In this document: piece by piece, positions 1-13,490 of the stretch
How the letters are laid out: the number at the start of each line of letters is the position of its first letter
Position numbering within the stretch: position 1 is the first letter of the stretch
From: Sindora glabra
Taxonomy: Eukaryota > Streptophyta > Magnoliopsida > Fabales > Fabaceae
NCBI GenBank assembly: GCA_020226215.1
Contig: CM035233.1
Coordinates: forward strand, 3,348,001-3,412,000
DNA length: 64,000 bases
Direction: 5' to 3'
The notes under the pieces: model-generated
Told to the model about the DNA's origin: nothing
Database searches by the model: none
The model's input: only the letters and a program-made list of their open reading frames with translations
Translations under genes and position numbers: made by a program

Positions 1-1443
1 ATAATGATCACTAAGAATCACTCATGATACTCATACAATGATCCATATAGTGTTCTTGGGGTGGGTCGATCTAGTAAACAAGTTCTCTAACTTGTACTCA
101 TGTGCAGACTTAATATCTCATATAAGTAACCACACATGCTAATCTTAATATATCAAAGCAACCTAATCCACAATAATATATGACTAGGGATATTTAAGAA
201 TATAATTATTTTAAGGTTATCATCATAATTAAATATATTACGAAAATAATATATGTATAAATATGATAATTAGAATTATCATTAAAATAACATGATTCAA
301 ATTTACAATCATCAATATGATTAGTTTTAGGGCATATACACTAACACTGACCCATTCTAAGAATACTACATGGATCATTATATAAATGTTATAAGTGATT
401 CTTAGTAATCATCATTAATATATGGTCCTTTGACCTAAGATCCCTAAGATTCACCATATATGAGTTTCATATTTTGATACTACTCTATGTCACTTATAGT
501 TGAGTGAATGCAAGGGTAGTTATTAGATGTGTTACATATTAAGCGAAGTGATTTGTGTGATCAAGATGAAATTTATCCCTTCTATGTAATAGGAGTGATA
601 TCTGTAAGCCTCTTAATTAAGTAATGCTGAGAAAAATGTATAGTTATGCTCAAATGGATTAACATGGAATGTTAATCACATATGTATTAGTTAGTGTACT
701 TAGGAATTAAGAAACCTTTAAAGGGTTATACAGCAATGACATGGTCCATGTCTCTTACTCAACCTAGATGTCTAAGAGAAAAGGTCATAGATGATGATCA
801 CATGTATAGGTTCAGTCGAATCACTGATTTTCTCATTACTTGGATAATAATGATGTGTTACTAGACATCGCTCATTATTTATAATCATTAATATGATTTA
901 TGATTATTGCTAATTTAATGAAAGCCTGTAGGGTCACACACTTAGAATTTAGTAGATTTGAAATTGATGGATCAAATTATTTGGGCCTAGTATATGGGAA
1001 CTCTATGTTATAATTATAAGGCCCAATTATAAACCCATAATTATACATGGAACAAAGCTTAATTAGTTAGAATTTTTTTTGCACCTATTTAAATAAGCTT
1101 AATAGATGTTAATTTGGTAGATAATTCATACATCCCATAATACACAGAAAAACTCTAGCAGCTTTCCTTAACCATAATCCTTAAAGAGGTATAGCTAGCA
1201 CTACAAAGTAAAGAAGGAGAATTCCAATTAGTGGCTGTTGGACATTCATTGGTGATTTGCTGATTCGTGTGGATACCTCAGATTTTTCAATCGAAAGCAA
1301 ATCACAAAGGTGATAAACGAATAAACCTTTAAATCATCTGAAAAGATATTGATTAAATCCTTATTCTAATCTAACATTTTGCATAGATCCTTTAGCTTGG
1401 ATCAGTTAATTTTTGTTGCAATTGTTTGACTCCTGATCCCAAT
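1..1443 (+). mobile_element. Ty1/copia-type LTR, truncated by the window start
   Basis: No coding potential is visible. On the + strand there is a TATA-like ATTTAAATA near 1087 and a downstream leader with ACACAGAAAAACTCTAGCAG near 1141, followed by about 300 bp ending in CTGATCCCAATA near 1443, which resembles 3' ends of plant copia LTRs. Directly after it, Ty3/gypsy reverse-transcriptase sequence starts in mid-domain, so this LTR appears to interrupt or abut the gypsy element. Whether it is a solo LTR or the 3' LTR of an element lying mostly left of the window cannot be decided. The copia assignment rests on general LTR features and not on a protein. Confidence 0.45.
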
Positions 1444-3702
1444 ATGCAAACCTTACGAGAATATCAATTACATGCTAAATTTTCCAAGTACGAGCTCTAA
1501 ATAACTAGCACAATGTTTTTAGGGCATGTGGTTTCATAAAAAGCAATCCAAATAGACCTTTAAAAGATTAAAATTATAAAGAGTTAGCCAAGACCCATAT
1601 TTATCAAAAAATTTTGAAATTTTCTTAGGCTAACAAGATATTATAGGAGGATTGTTAAAGATTTCTCCAAAATTATTATACCATTAACAAAGTTGACATA
1701 TAAGGGAGCTAAGTTTGTGTGATCATGTATGTATAAGAGTAGCTTTTAGAATATGAAAACTTATCACACTTTAGCTCTAGTTTTAGCATTACCCTTCAAC
1801 ACAAGTAGACATAAAGTATATTGTGATGCATCAAGGGTTAGTCTTCGATATGTTCTAATGTAACATGGTAAGGTGATAATGTATGTATCTTAACAACTAA
1901 AGAAGCATGAGCAAAATTATTCTATCTATGACCTAAAAATGGCATATTTACCTTAATGATTTGAAAGTACTATTTATATGGGGAAATTTATGAAATTTAC
2001 ATATTCCATAAAAGCTTAAAATACATATTCAAGTGAAAAGATCTAAATATAAGGTAACAAAGATAGATAGAGCTAGTTAAAAACTATGATTGCTCAATTC
2101 TTTATCATTTGAGCAAGGCCAATATGGTAGCAGAGGTGTTAACCAGAAAGCTTACAAGCAAGGCACTTGAAACACATCTTAAAAATCAAGGAGTTTTATT
2201 AGCTCAGGTAGTAGTTCAATACATTCTTGTTAAAAGGATCAAAGACACTTAGTAGATCAACTAACATTATACAACATTGGCAAAGAATGCAAAAAAGAAC
2301 CTTGAATCAAGATTGGCTATTGATGAAGAAGGAATAGTTCCTTTATTAAAGGCAGATTTTGGTTCCTTTTGTTATACCATATATCCCAAAATAGCTAAGA
2401 TGCACCATAACTTAAAAGATAGCTTCTAATAGAAAGGAATGAAGAGAGACATGCCTAAAAATTTAGTGAGTCAGTGAAGTATCTCAAATGCTAACAAGTG
2501 AAAATGGAACACTAATATTTAGTTAGAATGTATCAACCACTTTTAATTTTAGAATGGAAATGAAAAAGTGTGACAATGGACTTTTTAATAGGGTTACTAA
2601 GGACTTAGAAGGGATGTGACTCTATTTAGGTAATTGTTGATTAGCTAACCAAGTTGATGAACTTTTTACTTATTAGAACCATTTTCATGGTGGTTTAGTA
2701 TACTGAATTATACCTCAACAATATAGTGTCACTATGTGGAGTCCTTATTTCTATTATATTAGATAGAGGTACGTAATTTATCTCTCACTTCTTGCAATTA
2801 TTCCAACAAGTATTGGGGACTTAATTATAATTTAGTATGACTTTTCATCCATAAGCTAATAGATAGTTAAAGAGAATAATCTAGATTATAAAAGATATGC
2901 TTAGAGCTTATGCCCTAGAAATTGAAAGAAATTGGGAGAACTACTTACCACTAATTAAGTTTGCTTACAATAATACCTACTAGTTAGGTATTCAAATGGC
3001 TTATTAAAAGGCTCTTTACAACCAATGGTGTAAATGCCTAATGGAATGGTTTGAACCAAGAAAAGCAAAGCTCTTAGAGCCAAACATGGTAATAGATGCC
3101 TTAAAGAAAATATGTATTGTTGAATATTGATTAAAGACAAGGCAAGATCAATTAGAAATGCATGGATAAAAGAAAGAGAAAGAGTTTCAAGAAGGAGATA
3201 TAGTCTTCCTTAAAGTTTTACCCATGTAAGCTATAATGTAATTTGGAAAGAAAGTAAAATGGTCACCTTACTTCATTAAATCCTTTCCAATCATCAAATG
3301 TGTAGGAGTTATTGCATATTATTTAAAGTTTCAAGATAGGTTACATGCTATACATAGAGTGTTTTACATTTCTATACTTTGGAAGTACATTCTACATGCA
3401 TCTCATATGATTCGAGATAAGTCATTATAGCTAGATTCCAAATTATCTTATGAAAAGTAACTAATTGAAAAATTAGATCATTAAGTTTGGAAATTAAGGT
3501 TTAAAAGCATGTTATCTATGAAAGTTTATTAAGAATGACACTAAGTTGAGGAAGCCATTTAGGAGCTAGAATTGAACATGCAATAGAAATATCTATACTT
3601 ATTTAGTAAACACTAGAATAAAATCATTCTATTTATGTAGGACTTATCAAAATTGTAAAATCCCAAGAATTTAAGGATAAATTATTTTAAAAGTGAAAGT
3701 AT
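1440..3702 (+). pseudogene. Decayed Ty3/gypsy pol (RT end, RNase H, integrase)
   Basis: Conceptual + strand translation, with many stops and frameshifts, follows a Del/Tekay-like chromovirus polyprotein. In order: the end of reverse transcriptase (LREYQLHAKFSKYEL, then FLGHVV, 1447-1560); the linker and RNase H region (YYRRIVKDFS near 1640, VYCDAS near 1817, LKKHEQNYSIYDL near 1890, SKANMVAEVLTRKL near 2115); the integrase core (2690-2900, with the DRGTQF-like site decayed); then EGDIVFLKVLP near 3195 and HRVFYISILWKY near 3355. The coding remnant ends just before the 3' LTR at 3703. The upstream half (gag, protease, most of RT) is missing or left of the window. It cannot encode an active enzyme. 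Confidence 0.8.
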
Positions 3703-4748
3703 TGTTACAACTCTCTAAAAATTTAAAATATTTTTATTTCAAGTATAGTAAGTTAACATAAAGGAATATAGGATAAAATTTTATGAAGGTAATAATTAAT
3801 TGATAGATTTAGAATAAGGGTTTTGTATGAATTAGTTAAGGAAAAGTGGATGAAATAAAATCTTTAAAGGTTAATTGTGTTTAAAGGTAAGCATGTGTCA
3901 CAACCCGACATACTGTAGTCGTGACCGGCGTAAAGATACCCAATCAACGTTCCACACTGATAAGATATCCTTACTAGCCTCCTAAGACGACATAATATCA
4001 CATATACTTATAAAAATAATATTAGGGCGCGCCGAAAGAAAGTAGGTAATAAAGAGTTAAAATACCGAAATAATATACATATAACAGTACAAAAATATTT
4101 ACAGAGATAAGTCTATCATAACTTTACATACAGAAAATCTAGTTATTTGACTCACTAACCCTATTTGCAACTCTAAATCACACGTTCCAAAGGGTGTTGC
4201 GGCATGTCCTCTGTAAGTATCACCGCGCGTCCACGGATCCATGGTTATTATCTGAAAAGACAGATTAAAGAAAATGCGGAATGAGTATAAACATACTCAG
4301 TGAGTAATAACCTATTATTGCCTCTTTTTGGTTTTCCCATTTAGGGTTGCTTTTCTAATTAAAAGCCCAAATTTAGATATTACGTTATTTGAGGAATGGC
4401 ATTAGTTGGTATGCAATGTCACCTTATATCTTCGGTCCGACCTTATCCCTCGCCACCCTAGGCCCGAGGCCACCAACCTTTTCCCTCCACTACTTACCCC
4501 TCCTCTCTTTCTCTGCGAAGGATGTTTTCTCCCTCCCATATTTTTATAAGTAAAATGAACAATTGTGGGACGCCACATGCATCAACCACAATTTTTCCTC
4601 GAGGAATGTATCAAAATACCAACAATGCCATAAGTGTTTTATGCTTCATTTATCCTTCTATGCTCATTCTCATATCAAACCCCAAAGGATATTCATGTAT
4701 ATAAATTAAATCATTCATATGTCATACACAAATTATTCACTTGGAAAA

Positions 4749-4970
4749 GAACACGGGGGTGAACATGGGCCGTGTTCTACCCCGTGTTCAGAACATGGGG
4801 TACAACATGGGCCGTGTTCTACCCCATGTACATTACTGAATCAGCTTTCGACAAAGAACACGGGGGTGAACATGGGCCGTGTTTTACCCCGTGTACATTA
4901 CTGATCAGCTTCCAGCGAAGAACACGGGATACAACATGGGCCGTGTTTTACCCCGTGTACATTGCTGATC
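4749..4970. repeat. GC-rich minisatellite of palindromic units inside the solo LTR
   Basis: Four units start at 4749, 4791, 4856 and 4920, with spacings of 42, 65 and 64 bases. Each holds GAACACGGG or GAACATGGG, then CATGGGCCGTGTT, then ACCCCGTGT or ACCCCATGT. The left and right halves of a unit are inverted relatives (ACACGGGG with CCCCGTGT), so each unit can fold. The array is far more GC-rich than its surroundings. I do not see it at the equivalent place in the three other family-2 LTRs. Confidence 0.85.
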
Positions 4971-6323
4971 ATCCAAAAACACAATTTACATGGCTAAACC
5001 TCCTTCTCCCCTTGACTTCTCAAAAGGGGAGTTTCATACACACTTTCATAACTCAAAATTTCATCTTCCTTAGGCTTCATAACCCATAAGAATCATCCTA
5101 ATTTCATCAATTTAGTCAAATCCCAAACAAAATCATGCCAACCCACACATGCACCATTATGCCTCTAAAGTCCTAGTGTATACATCATGGTTTCTTATTG
5201 CCTTTACACCAAACCAAGGCCATAGATCAACATAACAACATCTAAAAACACCATTAGACATGTTCAAATCATCCAAAACTAATTATCTCAACAACTAACA
5301 CAAATCATGTCCTAGAAATCATATTCCTCATGACCATCCAGCATTAGGAATTCATAAAGTGCATAATAAGCTATTACTCACCTTAAATCCTTATTTGTTT
5401 CTTCTTCCTTTCAAATTTGACTTCTAAGGGAGAGGGAGATGAAATCAAGAACATAAAAATCAGATTTTAGAGTCAAGAGGAAGAAGAATTTCACAAGAGT
5501 ATTAGGGGTATCAAAATCTACCTATTTAACTTGCCAATTTCCCTTGAATTCACTTTGTCTAGCTTCCCTTGTTACTTCTCTATGGGGTCACATTTTTTTT
5601 TGCTAGAGAGGAGTAGCAAATGTGCTGCAGCCAAGCCTCTTTTGCTTATATAAAAATGCTTAAAGGATTTCTAAGAAAAAAATCTCACAATTCCAATCAT
5701 TTCCAACATTAAATGTGCCTTGAACTTTGGGAGGATTTTGGGGACACTTGGTGGGCTGCATAGCACGTCCAAGTGGCTGAGATTCAGGCCAGCACATCAT
5801 GCTTTATCCAATAAAAATGAGACACAAATTAAAAATTTTCAAATATTACACTTTTGCCCCAAATTTTGTCATTTTCTTTTATTTTGGTCCTTAGCTTCCC
5901 TTGGAAGTTTAGGCTGGTGTTGGATCACGAATTTGAGCCTTATTTTTTTACACTTGGGTCTGAAAATAACATGGGCCAACCCAACCTACTCAACAAAAAA
6001 TAAAAAGGCTAAAAAGATAAAAGGGTTTATTACGATTTGGCCCCGACTTACTTAAATTCTTTACATTCTCACCCTTAGGCTTCTAAACTTCCTAAAAATT
6101 TTATTTTTACTTCCCATAACCATTTTTGAGCTTTGAAAATTATTTTTGATCATCCATATCTTTTTTTTTTAATTAATTTACTATAATTTTGACTCATTTT
6201 CTCACTTTTCCACTTTACCGGATACAGAAATTCAATGAATTTCTAAATGAAATTTTCTAAAATCTATTCTTAGGTTTCTAAGAAATTTTCACTCATTACA
6301 ATCTCAATAATTTTTCTTTATTA

Positions 6324-6329
<6 letters not shown>

Positions 6330-6357
<28 letters not shown>

Positions 6358-6358
6358 T
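6330..6358. repeat. (TA)n microsatellite
   Basis: About 14 uninterrupted TA units near the end of the solo LTR. Confidence 0.9.
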
Positions 6359-8869
6359 ACTATTGTACTAATTTAGGGTCGTTACAGCATGTGAGTATAA
6401 AGGAGATTTAAGATTTTTTTTCTATTTTTTTTCTTATGGCTTTATTTATTTTTTTATCTTTTAACTTCAACCAACACTTTTATTTCCTCATACTAAAAAT
6501 CACTAAAACTTTCTTCCTTTTCACTTTCTCTATCCCCACTTCTTCTTTCTTTTAATTAAAAGAAAACAAGGAATTAATCTTCATATAATCAATATGACCA
6601 CTTAAACCTTTATTATTACTAAGTTTCTCCTTATTCTTTCCTTAGGTTTGAAAAAACTTAAACATTTTAACTTAAAATGGGAAATTTTGATGGGGAATTT
6701 TGAACTTTAACCTCAAATTTGTTTCTTTTGGATGATTAAAAGCAATTAACTTATAATTTCTATAACTTTCTTATAAAAGATGAATAAATATTTTAGCTCA
6801 ACCTTAAAGAAATTGATTAAAACTATATGGTTAAGATAAGTTTTCTTAAGTTTTATGAATTCTTGAGAAATGTGTTAGATTATGAGTTTTGATTTGAAAT
6901 TCTTATAGAATCTAACATAAATAATGTGATATAAATGTGTTGTAATGCTTTAGTCAAGTTCTATAGCTTTATAAATGAGTTTGGAATAAACTTGTGCCAA
7001 ATGAATACATTTCATGAAGGAAATTCTTCAAAGAATCAGCCTATAATTAACTATATAATTGACTATATCCCAGAATATGCTTTCTAAGCAAGTAGTTAAT
7101 TAATTATGCAATTAAAATCTATTCTTTAGCATAATTAATTACCTAGTTAACTATATAACTATAAAGTTACTCTTAAGGACCATGTAGTTGACTACTTGAT
7201 TGAGGATTTGGTTCTAGAACTTTATAGTTAACTATATAGTTAATTATGCACCTACAAGATTACCTTTAGGCATTGTATAATTAGCTACATAGTTGACTAT
7301 CTACTATGAAGTTCTACTTCTAGACATTTTGTAATCAATTATGCTTCATTAGAGTTAGTCTTTAGGATTGTATAATTGACTACACTTTTCAAGATCACAT
7401 ACATTATAACATATAAGTGGGTTAAGTGAATCAAGAGTTTGTATGATATTGATAAATGTTATGTGTCAAATGATGATAAAAACAAGGCATGATGCCATAC
7501 AAAAAGGCATGGTAGTATTATGGCTTGAATTATTTTTATATGAATAAGATTAAATGTATTGTGTTTAATGATAATTGACATAGGGGTGATATGTATGCCT
7601 AAGAATCAAACACTATATCCTATAATGGCTTGTGAAGGATAAAGCTAACATAGAGGGACAAGGATAGGCTTATGAGGGATAAGGATGGATAGGAGTTACA
7701 AGGATATTTACCTATCTTTTTTCTTTATCATTTGTATGTCATCTATAGTTTAGATGTGATATACATGAATTTAAGGGATTTTATTCATAAATACATGTGT
7801 TCATGTGGTTGTCATATTAACATTAACAAGATTGTGTTAAGGATTGTGCAATAAAAATAATTAGGCATAAGGAAAGGTAAATCTAATTAGTCGATTTCTA
7901 ATTTATTTGTGCTTGAATGTTTACTCCCTAAGCCTCCACCTTACCCCTTTACATTTTTATTTTACAAATTTCTAAGTTGAGCCTTATCTACCATCCCTTC
8001 AAGGGTAGACTTTTTAGGAGCCTTTTGGTATAACTTTAGGTGGCAATAGATGTTTTATTATAGATTGATATTTTGGACCTTGATTTGTATAAGAAAAAGG
8101 CAAAGGAATAGAAACTATTCTTAACTAGTTCTAGTTAGGTTGACTAATCCTTAAACTAGAAAGGATTATAAGTTTGCCTAGCTTCTCTTCATTGTAAAAC
8201 TATTTTATTGAAGTTAATTCTTGCATCTTAAAATGTTGTCTTCCTTAATATTTGCTTTAATGTTCATGCTTACATGTGTGCATTAATGAGGTGATTGAGT
8301 TAGGCTAGTGTAATTTGATTACTTAGGTTCTACACTAATCATAACTAGAGTTAGGTTGTGACATGTTACTATGAAACTTGGTAACCTAAGAATAAGAAAA
8401 ATTCAATTTTTTTACTTAAAAACAAATAGGTTACTTATAATGATTAAATCAAATTTATAGATATATAAATATAATTGCTTAGCTGCCTCGAACATAGTTT
8501 CTTTTTCTTAATTTTAATTATTGGTTTGGATATACAATTACTTAATTGTATAACATACTCTAAGATGTATATTTTAGTTTGTGGATAATTGTCTACGATA
8601 ATAAATAAAAGTTTGTATGATTGCTATGAAGTTTTTCTCTATCCCCTTAACACTAACTAAGTGTCCTTGGGGCCATGCAAAAAATGTGGTTGTGTTATAA
8701 TCTTGACTACAATTGAGAAAGCTTTGGAAATATAAAAGATACAAAATATTTCATATCAAATTAAGTCTCACATCAAATATAGTTTGCTCATTTTTTGGAG
8801 ATCATTCAATTTATACATATTTTATCTTTCAATTTTTCTAAAGAGTTGTAATCCTTCTATATTTGAAAA

Positions 8870-8872
<3 letters not shown>

Positions 8873-8901
<29 letters not shown>
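8873..8901. repeat. (AC)n microsatellite
   Basis: About 14 AC units, followed by ATATATT. Confidence 0.9.
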
Positions 8902-8906
<5 letters not shown>

Positions 8907-9006
8907 TAAACACACAATTATTATCATGTTCTTGTATTGTAAATTATATATAAAGAATTAAAAAAAATAGTTCTAGTGTAAATAAAGTTTTTTCCCTTAC
9001 CCTTAT

Positions 9007-9008
<2 letters not shown>

Positions 9009-9088
<80 letters not shown>
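9009..9088. repeat. (AT)40 microsatellite
   Basis: Eighty bases of uninterrupted AT dinucleotides. This self-complementary tract is prone to slippage and its length in the assembly should be treated with caution. Confidence 0.95.
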
Positions 9089-9090
<2 letters not shown>

Positions 9091-10689
9091 TAAATATTAA
9101 ATAATTTAAATCCAAGTTCCATATGGAAAATAAATCTATAGTCTATGGTTAATTTATTTGCAAACTTAATTCATTCACATATTATTTAGAGAATTTTATG
9201 ATTAACAAGTTCCTTCAAAATCATTTATGAAGTATTGTACTTAATCATATAACTTTCATAATTGAAGTACAACATTTGAAGTTTGATATGAAGGAATTAT
9301 TATCAACACTTAAACGTAGTTATAATTTTAAAGTTTTTTTACTAAGAATATAACATGTCATTAATTCTTTTCCTATATTAAAATATGTCACTAATTATTT
9401 TTACATTGTTAGTTCTAATAATATTATTGAATTGGCTTCTCAATAATTCTTGGCTAAGTAATCAAATTAAGGATGAATTGATGAAATGTGAATGATCAAC
9501 TAACAATTTGAAGGTATGAATCCCTTTTAAACTAAAACTCGTTCTCTTTCTTTCTCTCTGTCTCTCTCGCTTTGTGATTTTTTTAATATTCAAACCTTTT
9601 TTTTTGGAATTTAATTATTGCTTTCTTTTTCAACATTGTAATTTTAATTAAAAACCTCTCTTTTTTTATTCTTCAAATTGACCAATTAATCTCTTTAGTT
9701 CAGTCTAAACTCACTTATACTACAAGTTTATGTTAAGAATAGTATTTTTATTTTTGGTAAGTTCAACACACATCAAATATCTATTTCTCAAGGATCAATT
9801 TAATGTAAAAATTAGAAAATTATGTACTTATATGATACAAAATAAACTTTTGAGAAAAATCTAATGTAACATATATATTTCAGGGACTAATTTAGTGATT
9901 TACTCAATAATTTATATCATAATTATTATTTTATTACTTAATAATTATAAAGTTTCCAACTTTTATACTCACTTTAATTAATAATAATTAATATATTTGT
10001 TAATTTCTATCCATTTTGTGTGTAAACATTCAATTATCATATACAAGAAATAACTTACATTAAATATAATTTTTTAATAGAATAATGTTGAAGTTTCTAG
10101 TACTTTTCTCTTCAATCACCTACAAAATGTTGAAAATTTTTTAAAAATAAAGCGATAATTGATAAAGAAAAGAGGTGTACTTGAATCACATGTAATCATT
10201 TTCTTGATGTATAGAAGAAATCAATATTTAGATGAAAATGTGTACTTTCATTAATGGTAGAGAATGTCTTGGTTATAGTTGAATGATATAAAAATAAGTT
10301 AAGGATAATGTGTAAGTAATAAATTTTAATCTAATTCTACAAATTTAAAAGGAAAGAATTAATTTATGAATGAATCAAATTACATTAAATTATTTTGTGT
10401 GAATTCGAAACACATATTGAAACATAATAGTATTTATTTATATCATCCTATCTTTCTTAAATGATACACTAGAGCCCCTTAAGAATTGGGGGCTATTAAT
10501 CCTCTTTCTAAGAATGACAATAGACAAAAGGTTCAATTTTTAATTCATTAAGTTAGGTTTGTAACTAAATTAAGTGACGTATGAATCATATATTTTAGTA
10601 TGTTTAATAAATAAGTCATAATTAAACTACTTGATATTTGAACTATTTAACTTATGAACTAAGCCAATATGTAAAATTTTACAAATGAA

Positions 10690-13490
10690 AGACCTAAGCG
10701 GACAAATTATTCAAGATATTCAACAGTTCAAAAGCAATGCAATAGATCACTTTGATAAATTATTTAATTCCCCCACATCACTCACCTTTGAGAACTCCTA
10801 TCTATTAGATCTACTTTAGCCTATTTTAAATAACTATTTTCTCTCTTTATAGGATAGAACTTGCTCCTAATGGAAATTCAACAAGCTGACAAGTAATTGC
10901 CTTTTGATGTAATGCCAAGCATAACTTTCTAACAAATGGTTAGAGATGACATCACAAGAATGGTTTTATATTTCTTTTCTTGGAAAGAAGTTTCTTACTT
11001 ATAACTTTTAATAAGAATGTAATTGCCCTTATCCCTAAAGGTAAGAATTAATAGACTTTTTTTATTTCAATACCATTAACCTTTGTAATTTCATCTATAA
11101 ATCATATCAAAGGTTTTTTTTTAATTGATTAAAATTAATGTTGGATGATTTGATCACCCCTTTTTTAAAGTGTTTTCATTAAAGCAAGATTGATCACATA
11201 TTACATTATGATTGCTATAAAGCTTATGGATTTCATTAATAAAAATTAAAAGGTGAAAGAATTTCGAGGTTATCTTGATAGTATTTCTTGGAAATTCAAA
11301 AAGAATGTACTTCAAGCTATAAGGTTCCATGATATATGGATTCAAGTCATTATGCAATATGTTCAATCTCTATCATATAAAATCATAGTAAATGGAGAAC
11401 TAATTGACATCATTTACTCAAGTTTTGGGTTAAGGCAAGGTGATCCTTTGTCACTATATTTTTTTATCTTATTTACTAATGTCTTATCAATTCCCTTAGA
11501 AAAGGTTGATAAGGATAACACTATCTAGGGAACCCACCCTACCAAAAATACCCCTCAGATTAATCACTTAGCATATGCAAATGATTAAATACTATTTTTT
11601 TAGAGTAAACCCTACTTCTTGTAACAAAATTATGAAACTTTTTCAATGGTTTGGTAACATCCCAAGTTTAATTCTAAATGCTCAAAAATCTATCCTTAAA
11701 TTCAATAAAAATACACTAAAAAGATATAAATGGATCTTAAGCAATATAATTAGAGTTAAACATAAGGATCATATAAGTAAATATCTAGAATACTACATTA
11801 ATGGCCTAAAAGAGAGGAAGACAATAAAGCAAGAAATTATTGCTAAACTTTATAGCAAATTGCAACGATGGAAGGCTAATTGCCTTTCTTAAGCTAAAAG
11901 ACTTATATTATGTAAACAAGTTTTAACTTCTATCTTAGTTTATAATATTTCTACAACATTTCTATCTAAACATTGTTAGAACAAAATGGATTCCATTATT
12001 AATAAATTCTATTGGCATGGAAGCCTCGATAATAGAAAGCTTTACTTCTTATTTTGGAATCATCTCACCAAAACTAAGAAAGAAGGATGGAATTTAGGAA
12101 AAGCTCAAATTTTAACACCATACAAGCATGCAAATAACTTTGTAATGTTATTCATAGACCATCCTTTTTATTAGGTAAATTTATCTTTGGTAAGTATGGA
12201 AGAAAATTTATGATAGACTAGAGGGAATCTTGGAGATGAAAAAGAATCTTTAAAACTTCTTTTATGTTAACAAACAATCTTAAATGGCAAGTGGATATTC
12301 ATAATAAATACTTATGGCCTTTAGCAAGTCTAGTGGGACAAAGTATAAATACTATGAAAGATTGGCTAAACTAAAATTAGAATAAATGAGATTCCTATAA
12401 ACTGGTTACTAATTACAATTAGAAAATTTTTCAAAAAATCTCTCTTATTCCGCTATCTTGAGGAGTGGACTAGCTAGCTTAGATTGTAGCATGTAGCACC
12501 TAATAGGTGTTATTTAGTTAAAAGAGGTTACATTAAACTAACCAAGTCCTAATTTAATCATAAGTTTAACTAATTTCCTTGGAATGAATTATGAAAGTTA
12601 AAGGTTGCTTTAAGATCATCAACTTCTAATAGAAGCTTTGCAATCATATCCTTCCAACTCCAAACCTCTTATCTTCTTAAAATATTAGGGTTCTAATCTC
12701 TTTCTCCTTGTGTAACAACTAGAGTGAATTTGCATCATATATCTTCCTTCAATGTGCTAAAGATCTTTGTTTTAAGACAAGCCTATCTATACATCCTTAG
12801 CACTTCGAATTGCAATACATATTCCAATGGATTAAATCACATCTGATTTGGGGATCTAAATATAACCATGTTCATAAAGGGGTCACTATTCTTATTACTA
12901 ACCTTTTGCATGTCATCTAGTGGTATAGATATAAAATGGTCTTTTAGCAAAAGATACTAAACCCAAAGCAAGCTTTTGCCACTTAAAATATAATGCTTTA
13001 ACAAAATATGTTTATACAAGATTCCTAAAATAAAATCAAAGCTTCAAGTCCTACCTTTACTCATCAAGGAAGATTTTCTAATTAAATAAATCTCTAAAAT
13101 TTAGGTATGGAGGTTCAAAAGAGATGATAGAAAGGTAGGAAACTTATAATTTTCTTTACCTTCATCTCTGATCTAAATGTCTACCATTCCATTATAGAGT
13201 TCTTCATACTTAGTGAAATTCAAAGTCATATTGCTTGCTTGAAGGTCTTTAGATGTTGCTCTCTCACTTCTTGGTACAAAATAAGACTTCATCATTACAT
13301 GTTTGCTTTCTTTCTATGTCCTATGTCGATTAATGCAAAGAAGAAGTAGGTTGCATCTTTTAGTGCAAATTTTTGCTGTAGATATCCAACAAATTCTTAA
13401 AGTTACCCATATACAAGCAAATAAGGATAAAAATGGGAGGCTTGCACAATTAGGGCATATCATCATTTTCAACATTTGTAAATAAAGAAA
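10690..13490 (+). pseudogene. Non-LTR retrotransposon (LINE, L1-type) reverse transcriptase remnant
   Basis: Frameshifted + strand translation follows a plant LINE ORF2. PISLCNFIYK-like and LKLMLDDLI segments lie at 11070-11160. The RT core follows, with WIQVIMQYVQS near 11338, YKIIVNGEL near 11378 and GLRQGDPLSLYFF near 11420-11465. The catalytic YADD box has become AYAND plus a stop near 11573-11588. Then come LFQWFG near 11640, ILNAQKSILKF near 11670, LYSKLQRWKANCLS near 11850, and MDSIINKFYWHGSLDNRKL near 11986, typical of the RT C-terminal part. Downstream to 13490 the frame decays. No 5' ORF1, clear poly-A tail or target duplication was found. The broken YADD box and the stops make it inactive. 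Confidence 0.82.

Larger units (their letters stand above)
3891..6391 (-). mobile_element. Solo LTR of gypsy family 2 (3896-6386) with TSD GCATG
   Basis: The insert begins TGTCACAACCC at 3896 and ends GTCGTTACA at 6386. It is flanked by a perfect 5-bp duplication GCATG (3891-3895 and 6387-6391), as expected for an LTR retrotransposon. No internal domain is present, so it is a solo LTR of about 2.49 kb left by LTR-LTR recombination. On the minus strand it starts TGTAACGACCC and ends with the GTATCTTTACGCCGGTCA block, which also ends the LTR at 14096-16925. Several 60-110 codon open frames inside (4522-6055) are chance frames of the LTR. Confidence 0.88.
3703..8363 (+). mobile_element. 3' LTR of the gypsy element (family 1), split by a solo LTR
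   Basis: The LTR starts with TGTTACAACTCTC directly after the gypsy coding remnant and ends with GGTTGTGACA at 8363. It is interrupted at 3896-6386 by another LTR. Removing that insert and one copy of its GCATG duplication rejoins the LTR into about 2.17 kb. The right part contains repeated TTAACTATATAGTT-like words (7040-7390). A related LTR lies at about 16980-19391. No genes are seen inside. Confidence 0.7.
8364..10680. other. AT-rich intergenic stretch without recognisable genes
   Basis: No protein family or transposon signature was recognised. It holds the (AC)n and (AT)n microsatellites listed separately and a pyrimidine-rich run around 9540-9580 (CTTTCTTTCTCTCTGTCTC). The 63-codon frame at 8924-9115 is mostly a translation of the AT repeat. 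Confidence 0.6.

Noticed and set aside
2955..3140. 61-codon minus frame
   Set aside because: Antisense shadow of the + strand gypsy integrase remnant.
4522..6055. Four + strand open frames of 60-111 codons
   Set aside because: They lie wholly inside a solo LTR defined by a perfect target duplication; two only translate the GC-rich minisatellite.
8924..9115. 63-codon minus frame rich in alternating Tyr and Ile
   Set aside because: It is the translation of the (AT)40 microsatellite.
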